From the NCBI GenBank assembly GCA_029556545.1, contig JAKQEQ010000042.1, forward strand, positions 144,729 through 208,728: DNA of 64,000 nt. The letters are read 5' to 3'. Below the pieces are notes generated by a model. It searched no databases. It had not been told where the DNA came from and saw only the letters and a program-made list of their open reading frames with translations. Position 1 is the first letter of the stretch; each line of letters begins with the position of its first letter. The stretch comes from Candidatus Hydrogenedentota bacterium. GTDB taxonomy: Bacteria > Hydrogenedentota > Hydrogenedentia > Hydrogenedentales > JAGMZX01. Positions 1 through 8,253 of this stretch are shown here, one piece after another. The translations under genes were made by a program, and so were the position numbers.

Positions 1-1
1 T

Positions 2-523
2 CAGGCCGTTTGTTACGCGCGCATGGGCAAGGACATCGACCGGCCGCTCTGGAAGTGTCCCAGCGATTGGGAGGCGCTTGCGCGATTCTTCACCCCCTGG
101 TTCATCCTCAACCTTCTCCTGCTGCTCTTGTGGACGCTTCAAGGGGTCGTGGCGGCCCACGACAGCGCCGGTGGGGTCCTGCTGCTCGAATTCCTGATCA
201 TGCTGCTGTACGTGCTCTGCGTGCCCATAGGCGCCTGCATCGTGTACGGCGGCGGTCTGCAATGGCAGGCGCTCGGCTACCTGCTGTACCCGCTGGCAAA
301 ACAATTCTCTCTCGCCGTTATACCCATGCTCTTCGGGCTCATCGGTTTCACGCTTATCGGCTTGGTCTACGATCTCGTGCCGGGAATCGCGGGCATGCCC
401 TTGACGCCGGTGCTGCTCTCCGCGCCCTTGGCGCTACTGGACTGTCTGGCGTTCGCGGCCATGTGGCGCGTCTGCATGATCCAGCGGGACACACCGCCGG
501 ATGAAGACCTGGACTTCTTCTGA
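2..523 (+). CDS. Integral membrane protein, probably cut off at the 5' end
   Basis: The frame is open from the window edge to a stop at 521-523. The first ATG (position 23) has no Shine-Dalgarno sequence, so the true start probably lies outside the window. From that ATG the product is 166 residues. Hydrophobic stretches at about residues 20-45, 50-85, 93-120 and 127-150 suggest four or five membrane segments, and the tail is short and acidic (DTPPDEDLDFF). I do not recognise the family and cannot assign a function. It may be the last part of a larger multi-domain membrane protein. The larA-like gene follows 23 bases later on the same strand and may be co-transcribed. Confidence 0.6.
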   Translation, partial: QAVCYARMGKDIDRPLWKCPSDWEALARFFTPWFILNLLLLLLWTLQGVVAAHDSAGGVLLLEFLIMLLYVLCVPIGACIVYGGGLQWQALGYLLYPLAKQFSLAVIPMLFGLIGFTLIGLVYDLVPGIAGMPLTPVLLSAPLALLDCLAFAAMWRVCMIQRDTPPDEDLDFF

Positions 524-546
524 ACACGGAAAGGAACGTTCCGCCC

Positions 547-1830
547 GTGCGTATCGTGATGCCTTACGGCGACACCGAGCAGGAAACGGCCATAGCCTGG
601 GGCCGCTGCCTCGGGATACTCGACGTCGCAAACGCGCCACCGCTCGCGGATATCGCTCAGGCCACTCGGGAGGCGCTGCGCCGCCCGATCGGCATGGAGC
701 GTCCTGCGTTGGCGGGCGTCCGGCCCGGCGAGAAGATCGTAATCGTCGTCTCTGACGCTTTTCGGAAGACCGGGATTCACGAGATACTGCCGACTTTCCT
801 CGAGTCTCTCGCGGAAGCGGGCGCACGAGACGACGATATCGCATTCCTCGTCGCGACGGGTTCCCATCGCGCGCCGACGGCGGTCGAGCAGGGCCGGATT
901 CTCGGCGAGGCGGTGTACCGCCGTTTCCGCGCGCGCGCGTTTGTCCATGACCCGGTGGATACGGAAAACCTCGTCTACATGGGCCGGACCTCGCGCGGCA
1001 CGCCGGTCTCGCTGAACCGCAGACTCGTCGAGGCGGACCATGTCTTCGTTACGGGCACTGTGGTTCTGCATTATTTCGGGGGATTCGGCGGCGGACGCAA
1101 GTCCATCGTGCCCGGACTGGCCGGTATCGACACCATCGCGCATAATCACGCGCTCAACCTGCACCCGACGGAGGACCGGCTCAACCCGGCCGTGCGCATC
1201 GGCGTGCTGGACGGCAATCCCCTTGCCGAAGACATGATCGAGGCGGCGCGCATGTGCCGCGTCGATTGCATCATCAACACGGTGCTCAACCGGGACGGCG
1301 CGATTGCGGGCCTGTTTGTGGGAGAACTGGATGCCGCCCACCGCGCGGCGGCGGGCTTCGCGCGCGACCTGTACGCCGTGCAAATCAACGAGAAGGCCGA
1401 CCTCGTCGTCACGAGCGCGGGCAACGCCAAGAACTTCATCCAGAGCCACAAGGCGCTCTTCAACGGTTGCCAGGCCCTGAAACCCGGGGGGCGCATGGTC
1501 TTTCTGGCTGCAGCTCCAGAAGGGCTCGGCGGCAACAAGTTCATGCACTGGCTGGGCCTCGGCAGCCGGAGCGCCATCATCGCGGAGCTGCGCAAGAACG
1601 CCGAAATCAACGGCCAGACCGCGCTTTCGACCATCGAGAAGTCCATCATCACCACCTTTGTCACCGAACTCTCCGAAAACGAGGTGTCGCGTATGGGCGG
1701 GCGCAAGGCGTCCGACCTCGGGGAAGCCCTCGAACGCGTACGCGCGGACCTGGCCGCGGGCGGCGTCGCCGATCCCACGTACTACCTGATGCCGTCCGCT
1801 TCGTACACGGTCCCGACGCACGACGCCTGA
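547..1830 (+). CDS. larA: Lactate racemase (LarA) family protein
   Basis: This 427-residue protein belongs to the LarA family (DUF2088), nickel-pincer enzymes that racemise lactate or related 2-hydroxyacids. The family's key residues are visible: Asp70/Arg73 (SDAFRKT), His107 in ATGSHR, His175 and Lys185 in HYFGGFGGGRKSIVPG, and the HNH at 199-201. Lys185 corresponds to the lysine that tethers the pincer cofactor in Lactobacillus LarA. The start is GTG, with AAGGAA about ten bases upstream. The cofactor-building genes larB, larC and larE are not in the window, and substrate specificity varies in this family, so 'lactate' is an assumption. A promoter for the next operon begins 20 bases after the stop. 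Confidence 0.88.
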   Translation: MRIVMPYGDTEQETAIAWGRCLGILDVANAPPLADIAQATREALRRPIGMERPALAGVRPGEKIVIVVSDAFRKTGIHEILPTFLESLAEAGARDDDIAFLVATGSHRAPTAVEQGRILGEAVYRRFRARAFVHDPVDTENLVYMGRTSRGTPVSLNRRLVEADHVFVTGTVVLHYFGGFGGGRKSIVPGLAGIDTIAHNHALNLHPTEDRLNPAVRIGVLDGNPLAEDMIEAARMCRVDCIINTVLNRDGAIAGLFVGELDAAHRAAAGFARDLYAVQINEKADLVVTSAGNAKNFIQSHKALFNGCQALKPGGRMVFLAAAPEGLGGNKFMHWLGLGSRSAIIAELRKNAEINGQTALSTIEKSIITTFVTELSENEVSRMGGRKASDLGEALERVRADLAAGGVADPTYYLMPSASYTVPTHDA

Positions 1831-1850
1831 CGTTCATCGCAGCGAATTGT

Positions 1851-1880
1851 TTGACTGTTAACGAAACGGTCTGCTAGACT
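1851..1880 (+). promoter_or_regulatory. Sigma-70 type promoter of the yceD-rpmF-plsX-fabD operon
   Basis: TTGACT (1851-1856) and TAGACT (1875-1880) are separated by 18 bases. The predicted start of transcription, near 1887, lies about 30 bases before the yceD start codon. Confidence 0.6.
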
Positions 1881-1917
1881 TGCGCCGATTTATCCCCACG
1901 CCCCGAGGGCCGAAGCC

Positions 1918-2502
1918 TTGGATTCGCTCAAGATTCCCCTTAGCGCCATTACCGAGCACGGCGAGCCTTTTGACGCCGCCGCGCCCGTGGCCGGTTTGCG
2001 TCCCGAGGACGCGGCCGCGCTGCCCATGGCAAAGGTCCGCGTGGCGGGAACAGTCACGCGGGTCGGTGATCAGGTGTTGGTGAAGGCGCGTTTGCAGGGC
2101 GACTACGTGCATGCGTGCGACCGGTGTCTCGAGGAGGCGCGAATCCCCCTCGACATCGAGGTCTTGTGGTGCTACAGCGAATCCGCGCCCCAGCGCCCCG
2201 AGGCGAACGCCGATGGCGAGATCGAAATCTCGCCCGACGAACCGGACCTGCCCCGGCCGATCGTCGGCAATGACCTGGACCTGGCGCCGGCGGTGTGGGA
2301 GGAATTGGCCCTGGCGACGCCGCTGAAGTACGTGTGCAGCGAGACCTGCCGAGGCTTGTGCCCGCGCTGCGGCGCGAACTTGAACCAGGGCGCATGCGGT
2401 TGCGGGGTCGCCCACGACCATGAAGACGAAGACCGAAAGGCGTTCGCGAAACTCGCGGACCTGATTCAGGATACTATGGAAAAGCGTCCAACAGAGGAAT
2501 AA
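1918..2502 (+). CDS. yceD: YceD/DUF177 family protein
   Basis: This 194-residue DUF177 (YceD) protein sits directly upstream of rpmF, its classical position across bacteria; the family has been linked to 23S rRNA accumulation. It carries CDRC near residue 66 and a C-terminal cysteine cluster (CSETCRGLCPRCGANLN, then CGCG) that probably binds zinc. The start is TTG, placed about 31 bases after the predicted transcription start; no better in-frame ATG gives the conserved N-terminus. The stop is four bases before rpmF, so the two are probably translated together. The assignment rests on the cysteine motif and gene order. Confidence 0.88.
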   Translation: MDSLKIPLSAITEHGEPFDAAAPVAGLRPEDAAALPMAKVRVAGTVTRVGDQVLVKARLQGDYVHACDRCLEEARIPLDIEVLWCYSESAPQRPEANADGEIEISPDEPDLPRPIVGNDLDLAPAVWEELALATPLKYVCSETCRGLCPRCGANLNQGACGCGVAHDHEDEDRKAFAKLADLIQDTMEKRPTEE

Positions 2503-2506
2503 GTCC

Positions 2507-2689
2507 GTGCCGGTACCGAAAAGAAAAACCGCCAGTACAAAGCGCAACATGCGGCGCTCCCATCACGCGCTGCGCGCCCCCCATCTGACCGAATGCCCAA
2601 GCTGCGGCGAGAAAGTCCCGACGCACCGGGTCTGCCCGAAGTGCGGACACTACAAGGATCGCCTCGCCGTCGAGCAAGGCAAGGACTGA
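2507..2689 (+). CDS. rpmF: 50S ribosomal protein L32
   Basis: This 60-residue protein of the large ribosomal subunit has the usual basic N-terminus (PVPKRKTASTKRNMRRSHH) followed by a four-cysteine zinc ribbon: Cys30, Cys33, Cys43 and Cys46 (CPSC...CPKC). The length is normal. The start is GTG, four bases after the yceD stop, and plsX follows 32 bases later. The yceD-rpmF-plsX-fabD order is one of the best conserved links between ribosome and lipid synthesis genes. The intact zinc ribbon marks it as the zinc-binding (C+) form. Confidence 0.97.
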   Translation: MPVPKRKTASTKRNMRRSHHALRAPHLTECPSCGEKVPTHRVCPKCGHYKDRLAVEQGKD

Positions 2690-2721
2690 CCGCGGCGGCG
2701 TAGTCCGCTGGAGAACCTTAC

Positions 2722-3762
2722 GTGCGAATTGCCGTTGACGCCTTCGGCACCGACGGCGCTCCCGAAGTTGAAGTGGAAGGCGCGGTTCGTGCCAGCCTCG
2801 AAACCGAGGCGGAAATCATCCTTGTCGGCGACGCCGAGACGCTCGAAGAACGCATCAAGGCCCATCCGAAGCACGGCAACGTGCGCGTCGTCCACGCCGC
2901 CGAGCGCGTCACCATGGACGACTCGCCCGTCGTGGCCGTGCGACGCAAGAAGAACTCGTCCCTGTCGGTTGCGCTGCGTCTTGTGCGCGACGGCCACGCC
3001 AACGCGGCCGTGAGCGCGGGCAATACGGGCGCCGTCATGATCGCCGCGCGCACCATCGTCGGCCCGCTCAAGGGCGTGTCGCGCGCCGCAATCTGCCAGG
3101 CGCTGCCCACGGCGACCGGCAGCGTGGCGGTGCTCGACCTCGGGGCGAACGTGGGCTGCACCGCGCGTCACCTCTGCGAGTTCGCGGAAATGGGCATCGC
3201 CTACTCGCACCACGCGTTGGGCGTCGAGCGGCCGCGAGTCGGCCTGCTCAACATCGGCGAGGAGGCGCTCAAGGGAACGCAAGTCGCAAAGGAAGTCCAC
3301 CGCCAACTTAGCGCCGCGCCGCACGTGCATTTCATCGGCAACATCGAGCCGCGCGCTATTTACGCTGGCGAGGCCGACGTGGCCGTCTGCGACGGCTTGG
3401 TGGGGAACCTGTTCCTCAAGACGAGCGAAGCCGCGGGCTTGTTCCTGGGCAAGATGGTGCGCGAGCAGTTCGAGAGTTCGTCCATGAGTAAGATGGGCGC
3501 GATCCTCGCGCGCAAGGCGCTCAAGGCAATCAAGCAGCGTGTGGACCCGAACGAATATCCCGGCGCGCCCCTGCTCGGCGTGAACGGCATTGTCATCATT
3601 ATGCACGGCTCAGCCACGCCCGTCGGGGTGGCTAACGCGATCCGCGGGGCCTGCGTCGCCTTCGAGAACCGCCTGAACGAACACATCCGCGAGAATATCG
3701 AGGAACTCCGCAAGGTCGAGCGCGAGATGCGCCTGCAACTCGGGATTGCGCAACACGCATGA
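2722..3762 (+). CDS. plsX: Phosphate acyltransferase PlsX
   Basis: PlsX makes acyl-phosphate from acyl-ACP for the first step of phospholipid synthesis in the PlsX/PlsY route. The protein is 346 residues, the usual length, and begins MRIAVDAFGTDGAPEVEVEGA. The family segments SAGNTGA and LDLGANV are present, as is the late PLLGVNGIVIIMHG block. The start is GTG, with CTGGAGA about ten bases upstream. Its stop overlaps the fabD start (ATGA), so the two are translationally coupled. A PlsY partner is not in the window. Confidence 0.96.
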   Translation: MRIAVDAFGTDGAPEVEVEGAVRASLETEAEIILVGDAETLEERIKAHPKHGNVRVVHAAERVTMDDSPVVAVRRKKNSSLSVALRLVRDGHANAAVSAGNTGAVMIAARTIVGPLKGVSRAAICQALPTATGSVAVLDLGANVGCTARHLCEFAEMGIAYSHHALGVERPRVGLLNIGEEALKGTQVAKEVHRQLSAAPHVHFIGNIEPRAIYAGEADVAVCDGLVGNLFLKTSEAAGLFLGKMVREQFESSSMSKMGAILARKALKAIKQRVDPNEYPGAPLLGVNGIVIIMHGSATPVGVANAIRGACVAFENRLNEHIRENIEELRKVEREMRLQLGIAQHA

Positions 3763-4640
3763 GTTTCTTTCTTTTTCCCGGACAGGGTAGCCAGCGCCCC
3801 GGAATGGGCGCGGACTTCTTCGCGCGATCGGAAGCGGCCCGCGCGGTCTTTGACGAGGCTGCCGCCCTGCTCCCGCCCGGTTTCCCGGACTTGGTCTTCA
3901 CCGGGACTCAGGAGCAACTCAACGACACGCGCATCGCGCAGCCCGCTCTCCTTGTCGTCGAGGTGGCCATTGCGCGCCACCTCGATAGCCGCGGCGTGAC
4001 GCCCGCGGGATGCGCAGGGCACAGCCTCGGCGAAATTCCCGCGCTCGTGGTCGCGGGCGCGCTCCAACTCCCCCACGCCGTCACGCTGGTCCTCGAACGC
4101 GCGCGCGCCATGAGCGAAAATGTGCCCGAGGGCGGCATGGCCGCCGTGCTCGGCCTCGATGCGGACGCCATCGAAGCCGCCCTGCCCGAGGGCGCGCAAG
4201 TCGCAAACTACAACGGGCCCGCGCAAACCATAATTACGGGGGCGAGAGTCGCCCTCGAAGCGGCAGCCGCCCGACTGAAGGAGGCCGGCGCGAAACGCGT
4301 GATGCCGCTTCCGGTGTCCGGACCGTTTCATTCGGCGCTCATGCAAGCCGCCGTCGCGCGCCTGCGCGCCGTACTCGCCGATATGCCAATCGCGCCGCCG
4401 CGGCTACGCTTCGTCAGTTCCGTCAGCGGCCGCGACGAAACCGACCCCGAGCGCATCCGCCGCCTGCTTGCGGATCAAGTGGCCTGCCCGGTACGCTGGA
4501 CCGACGTTATGCGGTGTATCGGCCCGATACGCGCCATCGAGATTGGCCCCGGCGGCGTGCTCAAGGGACTGGCCAAGCGCATGAACGGCGCGCCCGAGGT
4601 AGCCGCCGCGAGCACCCTCGAGGAAGCGGACGGGATATAG
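3759..4640 (+). CDS. fabD: Malonyl-CoA:ACP transacylase
   Basis: FabD transfers malonyl groups from CoA to acyl carrier protein to feed fatty-acid elongation. The 293-residue protein shows GQGSQRPGMG at the N-terminus, the nucleophile Ser89 in GHSLGE, and the catalytic His in GPFHSALM. The start codon overlaps the plsX stop (ATGA). The usual downstream partner fabG follows after a gap of about 230 bases. An acpP gene, often next in this cluster, is not present here. Confidence 0.96.
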   Translation: MSFFLFPGQGSQRPGMGADFFARSEAARAVFDEAAALLPPGFPDLVFTGTQEQLNDTRIAQPALLVVEVAIARHLDSRGVTPAGCAGHSLGEIPALVVAGALQLPHAVTLVLERARAMSENVPEGGMAAVLGLDADAIEAALPEGAQVANYNGPAQTIITGARVALEAAAARLKEAGAKRVMPLPVSGPFHSALMQAAVARLRAVLADMPIAPPRLRFVSSVSGRDETDPERIRRLLADQVACPVRWTDVMRCIGPIRAIEIGPGGVLKGLAKRMNGAPEVAAASTLEEADGI

Positions 4641-4872
4641 CGCGCTTATCGGGGCGCCGGGCCATCCCGAGAACCGCCGAAAGGACGTAAAGGACCAAAG
4701 GGACGCAGAGGACGAGGACACAGCCAAGAGACCGGGAGGGCACGAGCGGCCAAGACGACGCCGGTTCCCAGGGCCGCGCCGCACGCCTCGCCGTCGGCTA
4801 CCCGCTTCGCGCGGCGCGTCCCTTGTGTCGCGGTTATCCCTTAGGTCCCTCGCTTCCCCAGGAGCCCCCATC
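4641..4872 (+). other. Intergenic stretch between fabD and fabG with short GGAC repeats
   Basis: This gap of 232 bases holds a degenerate run of AAAGGAC-like units (about 4678-4712, spaced 9-12 bases). No terminator or clear promoter is seen. The frame of fabG is open upstream to 4825, but the conserved start is the ATG at 4873. Confidence 0.4.
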
Positions 4873-5607
4873 ATGAACCGCTTCGACGGAAAAGTCACCC
4901 TGATCACCGGCGGCACGCGCGGCATCGGGCTTGCCTGCGCCCAACGCTTCGCCGCGGAAGGCGCCAGGGTCGCCCTGTGTGGCCGCGACCCCGAACGCGC
5001 CGCGCAGGCCGCCGCCGACATCGGCGACGGCGCCCGCGGCTACGCCTGCGACGTGGCCGATCCCGCCGCTGTGGACCGGCTTGTCGCCGCCGTGCGCGCC
5101 GACCTCGGTCCCGTAGCGATCCTTGTGAACAACGCGGGACTTACCCGCGACGGGCTCCTCGCCCGCATGAAGGACGACGATTGGGACGCCGTGCTCCGCG
5201 CGGACCTCACCGGCGCGTTTTACCTTTGCCGCGCCGTAGCGCGCGACATGCTGAAACAACGATACGGCCGCATCATCAATGTCGCGTCCGTCGTCGCGAT
5301 CCACGGCCAAGCCGGACAAACCAACTACTGCGCCGCCAAGGCCGGCCTCATCGGCTTCACGAAGGCTTACGCCCGCGAAGTGGCTTCCCGCAATATCACC
5401 GTCAACGCCGTTGCACCCGGCTTCATCCAGACGGAGATGACCGCGCACCTCGCGCCCGACGCGGTCAATGGCATCCTGGAGCAGATTCCCCTCCAACGCC
5501 TCGGCGCGCCCGAGGATGTCGCCAGCGCCGTCCTCTTCCTCGCGTCCGAAGACGCCGCCTACATCACCGGCGCGGTCCTTCCCATCGACGGCGGCCTCGG
5601 GATGTAG
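4873..5607 (+). CDS. fabG: 3-oxoacyl-[ACP] reductase
   Basis: FabG is the NADPH-dependent reductase of the fatty-acid elongation cycle, a short-chain dehydrogenase. From the ATG at 4873 the protein has 244 residues, the normal length. It shows the cofactor motif TGGTRGIG (residues 12-19), NNAG (86-89) and the Ser139-Tyr152-Lys156 catalytic set (NVAS...YCAAK), and ends in the family's ITGAVLPIDGGLGM. CAGGAG lies just upstream of this ATG. An upstream GTG (4825) is open in frame but adds residues not found in FabG. The xer gene ends 15 bases away on the opposite strand. Confidence 0.95.
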   Translation: MNRFDGKVTLITGGTRGIGLACAQRFAAEGARVALCGRDPERAAQAAADIGDGARGYACDVADPAAVDRLVAAVRADLGPVAILVNNAGLTRDGLLARMKDDDWDAVLRADLTGAFYLCRAVARDMLKQRYGRIINVASVVAIHGQAGQTNYCAAKAGLIGFTKAYAREVASRNITVNAVAPGFIQTEMTAHLAPDAVNGILEQIPLQRLGAPEDVASAVLFLASEDAAYITGAVLPIDGGLGM

Positions 5608-5622
5608 CCCGTAACGGACGTT

Positions 5623-6525
5623 TCACGCGCGGGGATGAAACCGCTTGTGGGCCTCGGTGAGCCGCTCGACACTGACGTGGGTATAGACCTGCGTGGTGCT
5701 GATGTCGGCGTGACCGAGCATCTCCTGCACGGCGCGTAAATCCGCCCCGTGATCGAGCAGGTGGGTGGCGAAGGAATGGCGCAGCATGTGCGGCGTGACG
5801 TTCTGCGTGATATTGGCGGCGCGCGCGTGGCGTTTCACGATCTTCCAGACCGTCGTGCGGCCCATGCGTCGCCCGCGCGACGAGAGAAACAAGGCGTCGT
5901 CGTGGACGGGACCCGCGTTACGCACCGCAAACCACGCACGCACGCGATCGATCGCGCGCCCCCCGAGCGGAACGAGGCGGACCTTCGCGCCTTTGCCGCG
6001 CACGCGGACCTGCGCCTCGTCGAGCGCGATGTCGCGCACCGCCAGATGCGCCAGTTCCGAGATGCGCAGGCCGCACGAATAGAACAGTTCCAGCAAAGCC
6101 GCGTCGCGCACGCCGTCGGGCAGCGTCGTATCCGGCGCGTCGAGCAGGCGCTCGACTTCGTCGCCGTTCAACACGTGCGGGAGGGCGCGCCGCAGCCGGG
6201 GCGTTTCGAGGTCCGCGGCGGGATCGAGACGCGCGATGCCCTCGTCCTTCAGGAATCGGTGGAAGCGGCGAATGGCGCTGAGGTGGCGCGTGACGGACCG
6301 CGCGGCCATGCCCCCGAGGCGCAGGCCGGTCAAGTGATCGAGGATGTCCTCCCGCAGCACGTCCTCATGCGTCTCGATGCCCAGTTCTTCGAGGTGGTCG
6401 ACATACTGCCGCAAGTCGCCGGCATAGGCGGCGAGGGTCCGGTCGGCCAAGCCGGCCTCGAAGACAATCATTTCGAGAAAGCGGTCCGACAGGGCGCGTA
6501 GCGCCTTAGGCTTCTTGTCCGCCAT
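5623..6525 (-). CDS. xerD: Tyrosine recombinase of the XerC/XerD family
   Basis: The 300-residue protein has the N-terminal SAM-like DNA-binding domain (about residues 10-95) and the catalytic domain with every active-site residue in place: Arg154 (GLRISEL), Lys178 (RGKGAK), His246 and Arg249 (HMLRHSFATH), His272 (LGHADISTTQ) and the nucleophile Tyr281. Length and spacing match chromosome-dimer-resolution XerD/XerC rather than a phage integrase, but a single gene cannot be labelled C or D with certainty. The start is the ATG at 6525, with CGGAGG upstream; the longer frame to 6579 lacks support. It stands alone, convergent with fabG. Confidence 0.9.
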   Translation of the reverse strand: MADKKPKALRALSDRFLEMIVFEAGLADRTLAAYAGDLRQYVDHLEELGIETHEDVLREDILDHLTGLRLGGMAARSVTRHLSAIRRFHRFLKDEGIARLDPAADLETPRLRRALPHVLNGDEVERLLDAPDTTLPDGVRDAALLELFYSCGLRISELAHLAVRDIALDEAQVRVRGKGAKVRLVPLGGRAIDRVRAWFAVRNAGPVHDDALFLSSRGRRMGRTTVWKIVKRHARAANITQNVTPHMLRHSFATHLLDHGADLRAVQEMLGHADISTTQVYTHVSVERLTEAHKRFHPRA

Positions 6526-6562
6526 CTCTGCGCCTCCGCGATTTTCCGCGCGAAGAGAACAA

Positions 6563-6593
6563 CAAGCCCCGGCGCACAAAGCACCGGGGCTTG
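6563..6593 (-). terminator. Rho-independent terminator of the ompA-like gene
   Basis: A perfect 10-bp stem (CAAGCCCCGG / CCGGGGCTTG) encloses an 11-base loop. Read on the minus strand it is followed by TTGTTCTCTT. It lies 44 bases after the ompA-like stop. Confidence 0.8.
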
Positions 6594-6636
6594 AACGCTA
6601 CTCGCGTATGCAGCGGCTTTGCGACGCCGCCAAGGC

Positions 6637-7272
6637 TCAGTTTACGACCGTGATCTGGAATTCGGCGCGCCGGTTCGACGCGCGCAGGGCCGGCGTGCTG
6701 TTGTCGTTCAGCGGCTCGGATTCGCCCTTGCTGACCGACTGGATGCGGCCCGCGTCGATGCCCTGCTGTACCATGTAGTTCTTCACCGCGTCCGCACGAC
6801 GCTGGCCCAGACCCATGTTGTAGGCGTCCGTGCCGATGTTGCAGCAGTGCCCGAGCACGACCACCGTGTCGCCCGGATACTGCTTCATCGCCTCAACCAG
6901 CCTGTTGATCTCGGCCTTGCCTTCCGCCTTCAACACGTTGCTGTCGAAGTCAAACAACACGTTGTTCATGAGGATAGCGGTGCGTACAGGCGCAGGCTCG
7001 GGCGCGGCCGGCGGCGGCACAACCTCGGCCGCGGGCGCGGGTGGCGTCCACATGCTGTAGACGATACCGCGGTTGCCCCAGAGTTCGCCGTCATCCGCGT
7101 TCGAGGCGGGGACCGTCGGCCACCACCAGTAACCGGGATGGACGTCGCACTTGTACGGCTCCGGCGTGGCGCCTGTATTGCCCCACCAGGACATGTCGTC
7201 CCACACCTTCGCGGCCTGCGCCGTGCCGGCGACCAGAGCAGCCATCAACGCCAACATGACTACCTTTTTCAT
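6637..7272 (-). CDS. OmpA-family peptidoglycan-binding outer membrane protein
   Basis: The 211-residue protein starts with a signal peptide (MKKVVMLALMAALVAGTAQA, cleavage after residue 20). A tryptophan-rich segment (residues 24-76, with WWG, YWWWP and SMW) and a proline/alanine linker (77-96) follow. Residues 100-211 form an OmpA C-terminal domain (VLFDFDSNVLKAEGKAEI...SNRRAEFQI). The domain has Arg159 of the diaminopimelate-binding pair, but the usual Asp is Cys144, within GHCCNIG. The start is the ATG at 7272, with AAGGAGAGA upstream. It has its own promoter (7354-7382) and terminator. It probably anchors the outer membrane to the wall, although the altered residue makes direct binding uncertain. 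Confidence 0.9.
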   Translation of the reverse strand: MKKVVMLALMAALVAGTAQAAKVWDDMSWWGNTGATPEPYKCDVHPGYWWWPTVPASNADDGELWGNRGIVYSMWTPPAPAAEVVPPPAAPEPAPVRTAILMNNVLFDFDSNVLKAEGKAEINRLVEAMKQYPGDTVVVLGHCCNIGTDAYNMGLGQRRADAVKNYMVQQGIDAGRIQSVSKGESEPLNDNSTPALRASNRRAEFQITVVN

Positions 7273-7353
7273 TTGCTGTCTCTCCTTCTGCACGTAACTG
7301 GTTATGCACCCACTCAGGCACGACGCCTGCTCCGACCAAGCGTCTATAAACTC

Positions 7354-7382
7354 ATTTAACCAAACTTACACGCTCATGTCAA
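7354..7382 (-). promoter_or_regulatory. Promoter of the ompA-like gene
   Basis: On the minus strand, TTGACA (7377-7382) and TTAAAT (7354-7359) are separated by 17 bases. Transcription would start near 7347, giving a leader of about 75 bases. Confidence 0.7.
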
Positions 7383-7518
7383 GAGTTTCTTCACCCTTAT
7401 CCCCTCCCCCAAAGAGCCGGGGGAGTGGCGCGCTCCATTTGGCACTGTCTAAGTCTATCACAAGCTCGCCCTTGGTGCAAGTCTCCAATACGGGCCAAAA
7501 ACGGCCCTTCCAGCCGGC

Positions 7519-7944
7519 TCAAGAGGCGCTCGCCAACCGCCGGCGCAGGTCGCCCAGCGCCCGCGCGATCTCCGGGGGCGGCGCGCCATCTATCGCCTTG
7601 CGCAGCTTCGGAATCGCGCCGCCGACCTTCTTCCCGGAGCGCACCGTCCCGAAAAGGTGCCGGCTCACCGTGGATTGACTGACGGACAACTGGTCCGCGA
7701 TGTCTTCCTGCGTCTTGCCGTCGATAAAGTACAACCGCAGTATCTCCCGCTGGCGGCCCGTCAATTTCGTGTCGATGAGGCCCCGGACCACCGGCGAGAC
7801 CGCGCGATAGAAGTCCTGCATCGCGTAACGCCGTTCCCGGTCCGTCTCCGTCTCGAACCAGAGCGCCGCGTGCGAAGCAAACCGGTCCAGGCGCGATGCA
7901 TCGAGTGACACTTCCCAGTACTCGGGGTTGAAGGCAGCCATCAT
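7519..7944 (-). CDS. Sigma-70 region 4-like helix-turn-helix protein
   Basis: A 141-residue protein. Residues 62-100 (LTGRQREILRLYFIDGKTQEDIADQLSVSQSTVSRHLFG) form a helix-turn-helix like region 4 of sigma factors or a related regulator. No region 2 is visible, so it is not a complete ECF sigma factor. The C-terminal part (GAIPKLRKAIDGAPPPEIARALGDL) is unfamiliar. The start is the first of two ATGs at 7944, with AAGGA upstream. It is a single gene between the ompA-like gene and a small-protein gene on the same strand. It probably acts in DNA binding or transcription control; the target is unknown. Confidence 0.65.
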   Translation of the reverse strand: MMAAFNPEYWEVSLDASRLDRFASHAALWFETETDRERRYAMQDFYRAVSPVVRGLIDTKLTGRQREILRLYFIDGKTQEDIADQLSVSQSTVSRHLFGTVRSGKKVGGAIPKLRKAIDGAPPPEIARALGDLRRRLASAS

Positions 7945-8040
7945 TCGTAATCCTTGTCTTCCGCGCGGCTAACGTAACGGACGCCGCGCTGTCCGAATCC
8001 TCTGCGGGCCCGCTGCAATCGGAAGGGCCCGGAAAACACA

Positions 8041-8075
8041 TCGCCGCAGGCTTGGCTGGGCCTTACCTGCGGCGA
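8041..8075 (-). terminator. Rho-independent terminator after the 39-residue gene
   Basis: A perfect 10-bp stem (TCGCCGCAGG / CCTGCGGCGA) has a 15-base loop. On the minus strand it is followed by TGTGTTTTCC. It begins 26 bases after the stop of the small gene. Confidence 0.8.
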
Positions 8076-8100
8076 TGAACCGTTGCGTATCAAACTTGCC

Positions 8101-8220
8101 TTAGTTCACGGCTTGCACCTCAGGAAGAGCGCCCCGCGCCGTAATGGCGTGCGTGGCCACCCGGCACGTAAAGCGGGTGCGCCACGTCGTCATGCGCTTT
8201 CGGTTGTATTGCGGGGCCAT
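8101..8220 (-). CDS. Small basic protein of 39 residues, family unknown
   Basis: The gene has the hallmarks of a real transcription unit. It has a TTGCAT-N17-TAGAAT promoter (8254-8282), a leader of about 27 bases with the ribosome site AGGAAG five bases before ATG, an uninterrupted 39-codon frame ending TAA, and a clean terminator. The product starts MAPQYNRKRMTTWRTRFTCR and is strongly basic (six Arg, two Lys against one Glu), with one Cys and no membrane segment. I recognise no family. Its charge suggests nucleic-acid or ribosome binding, which is only an inference. It lies divergently from the sigma-54-controlled histidine kinase gene. Confidence 0.65.
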   Translation of the reverse strand: MAPQYNRKRMTTWRTRFTCRVATHAITARGALPEVQAVN

Positions 8221-8253
8221 TGATCTTCCTTCTATCCGTCCAAAGGCGACCGT

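Noticed and set aside
367-1821. Minus-strand frame of 484 codons opposite larA
   Set aside because: Composition and lack of any recognisable motif mark it as the complement of a real gene.
5623-6525. Xer-type recombinase as an integrase of a mobile element
   Set aside because: Length, spacing and catalytic residues match housekeeping Xer; no attachment repeats or phage genes flank it.
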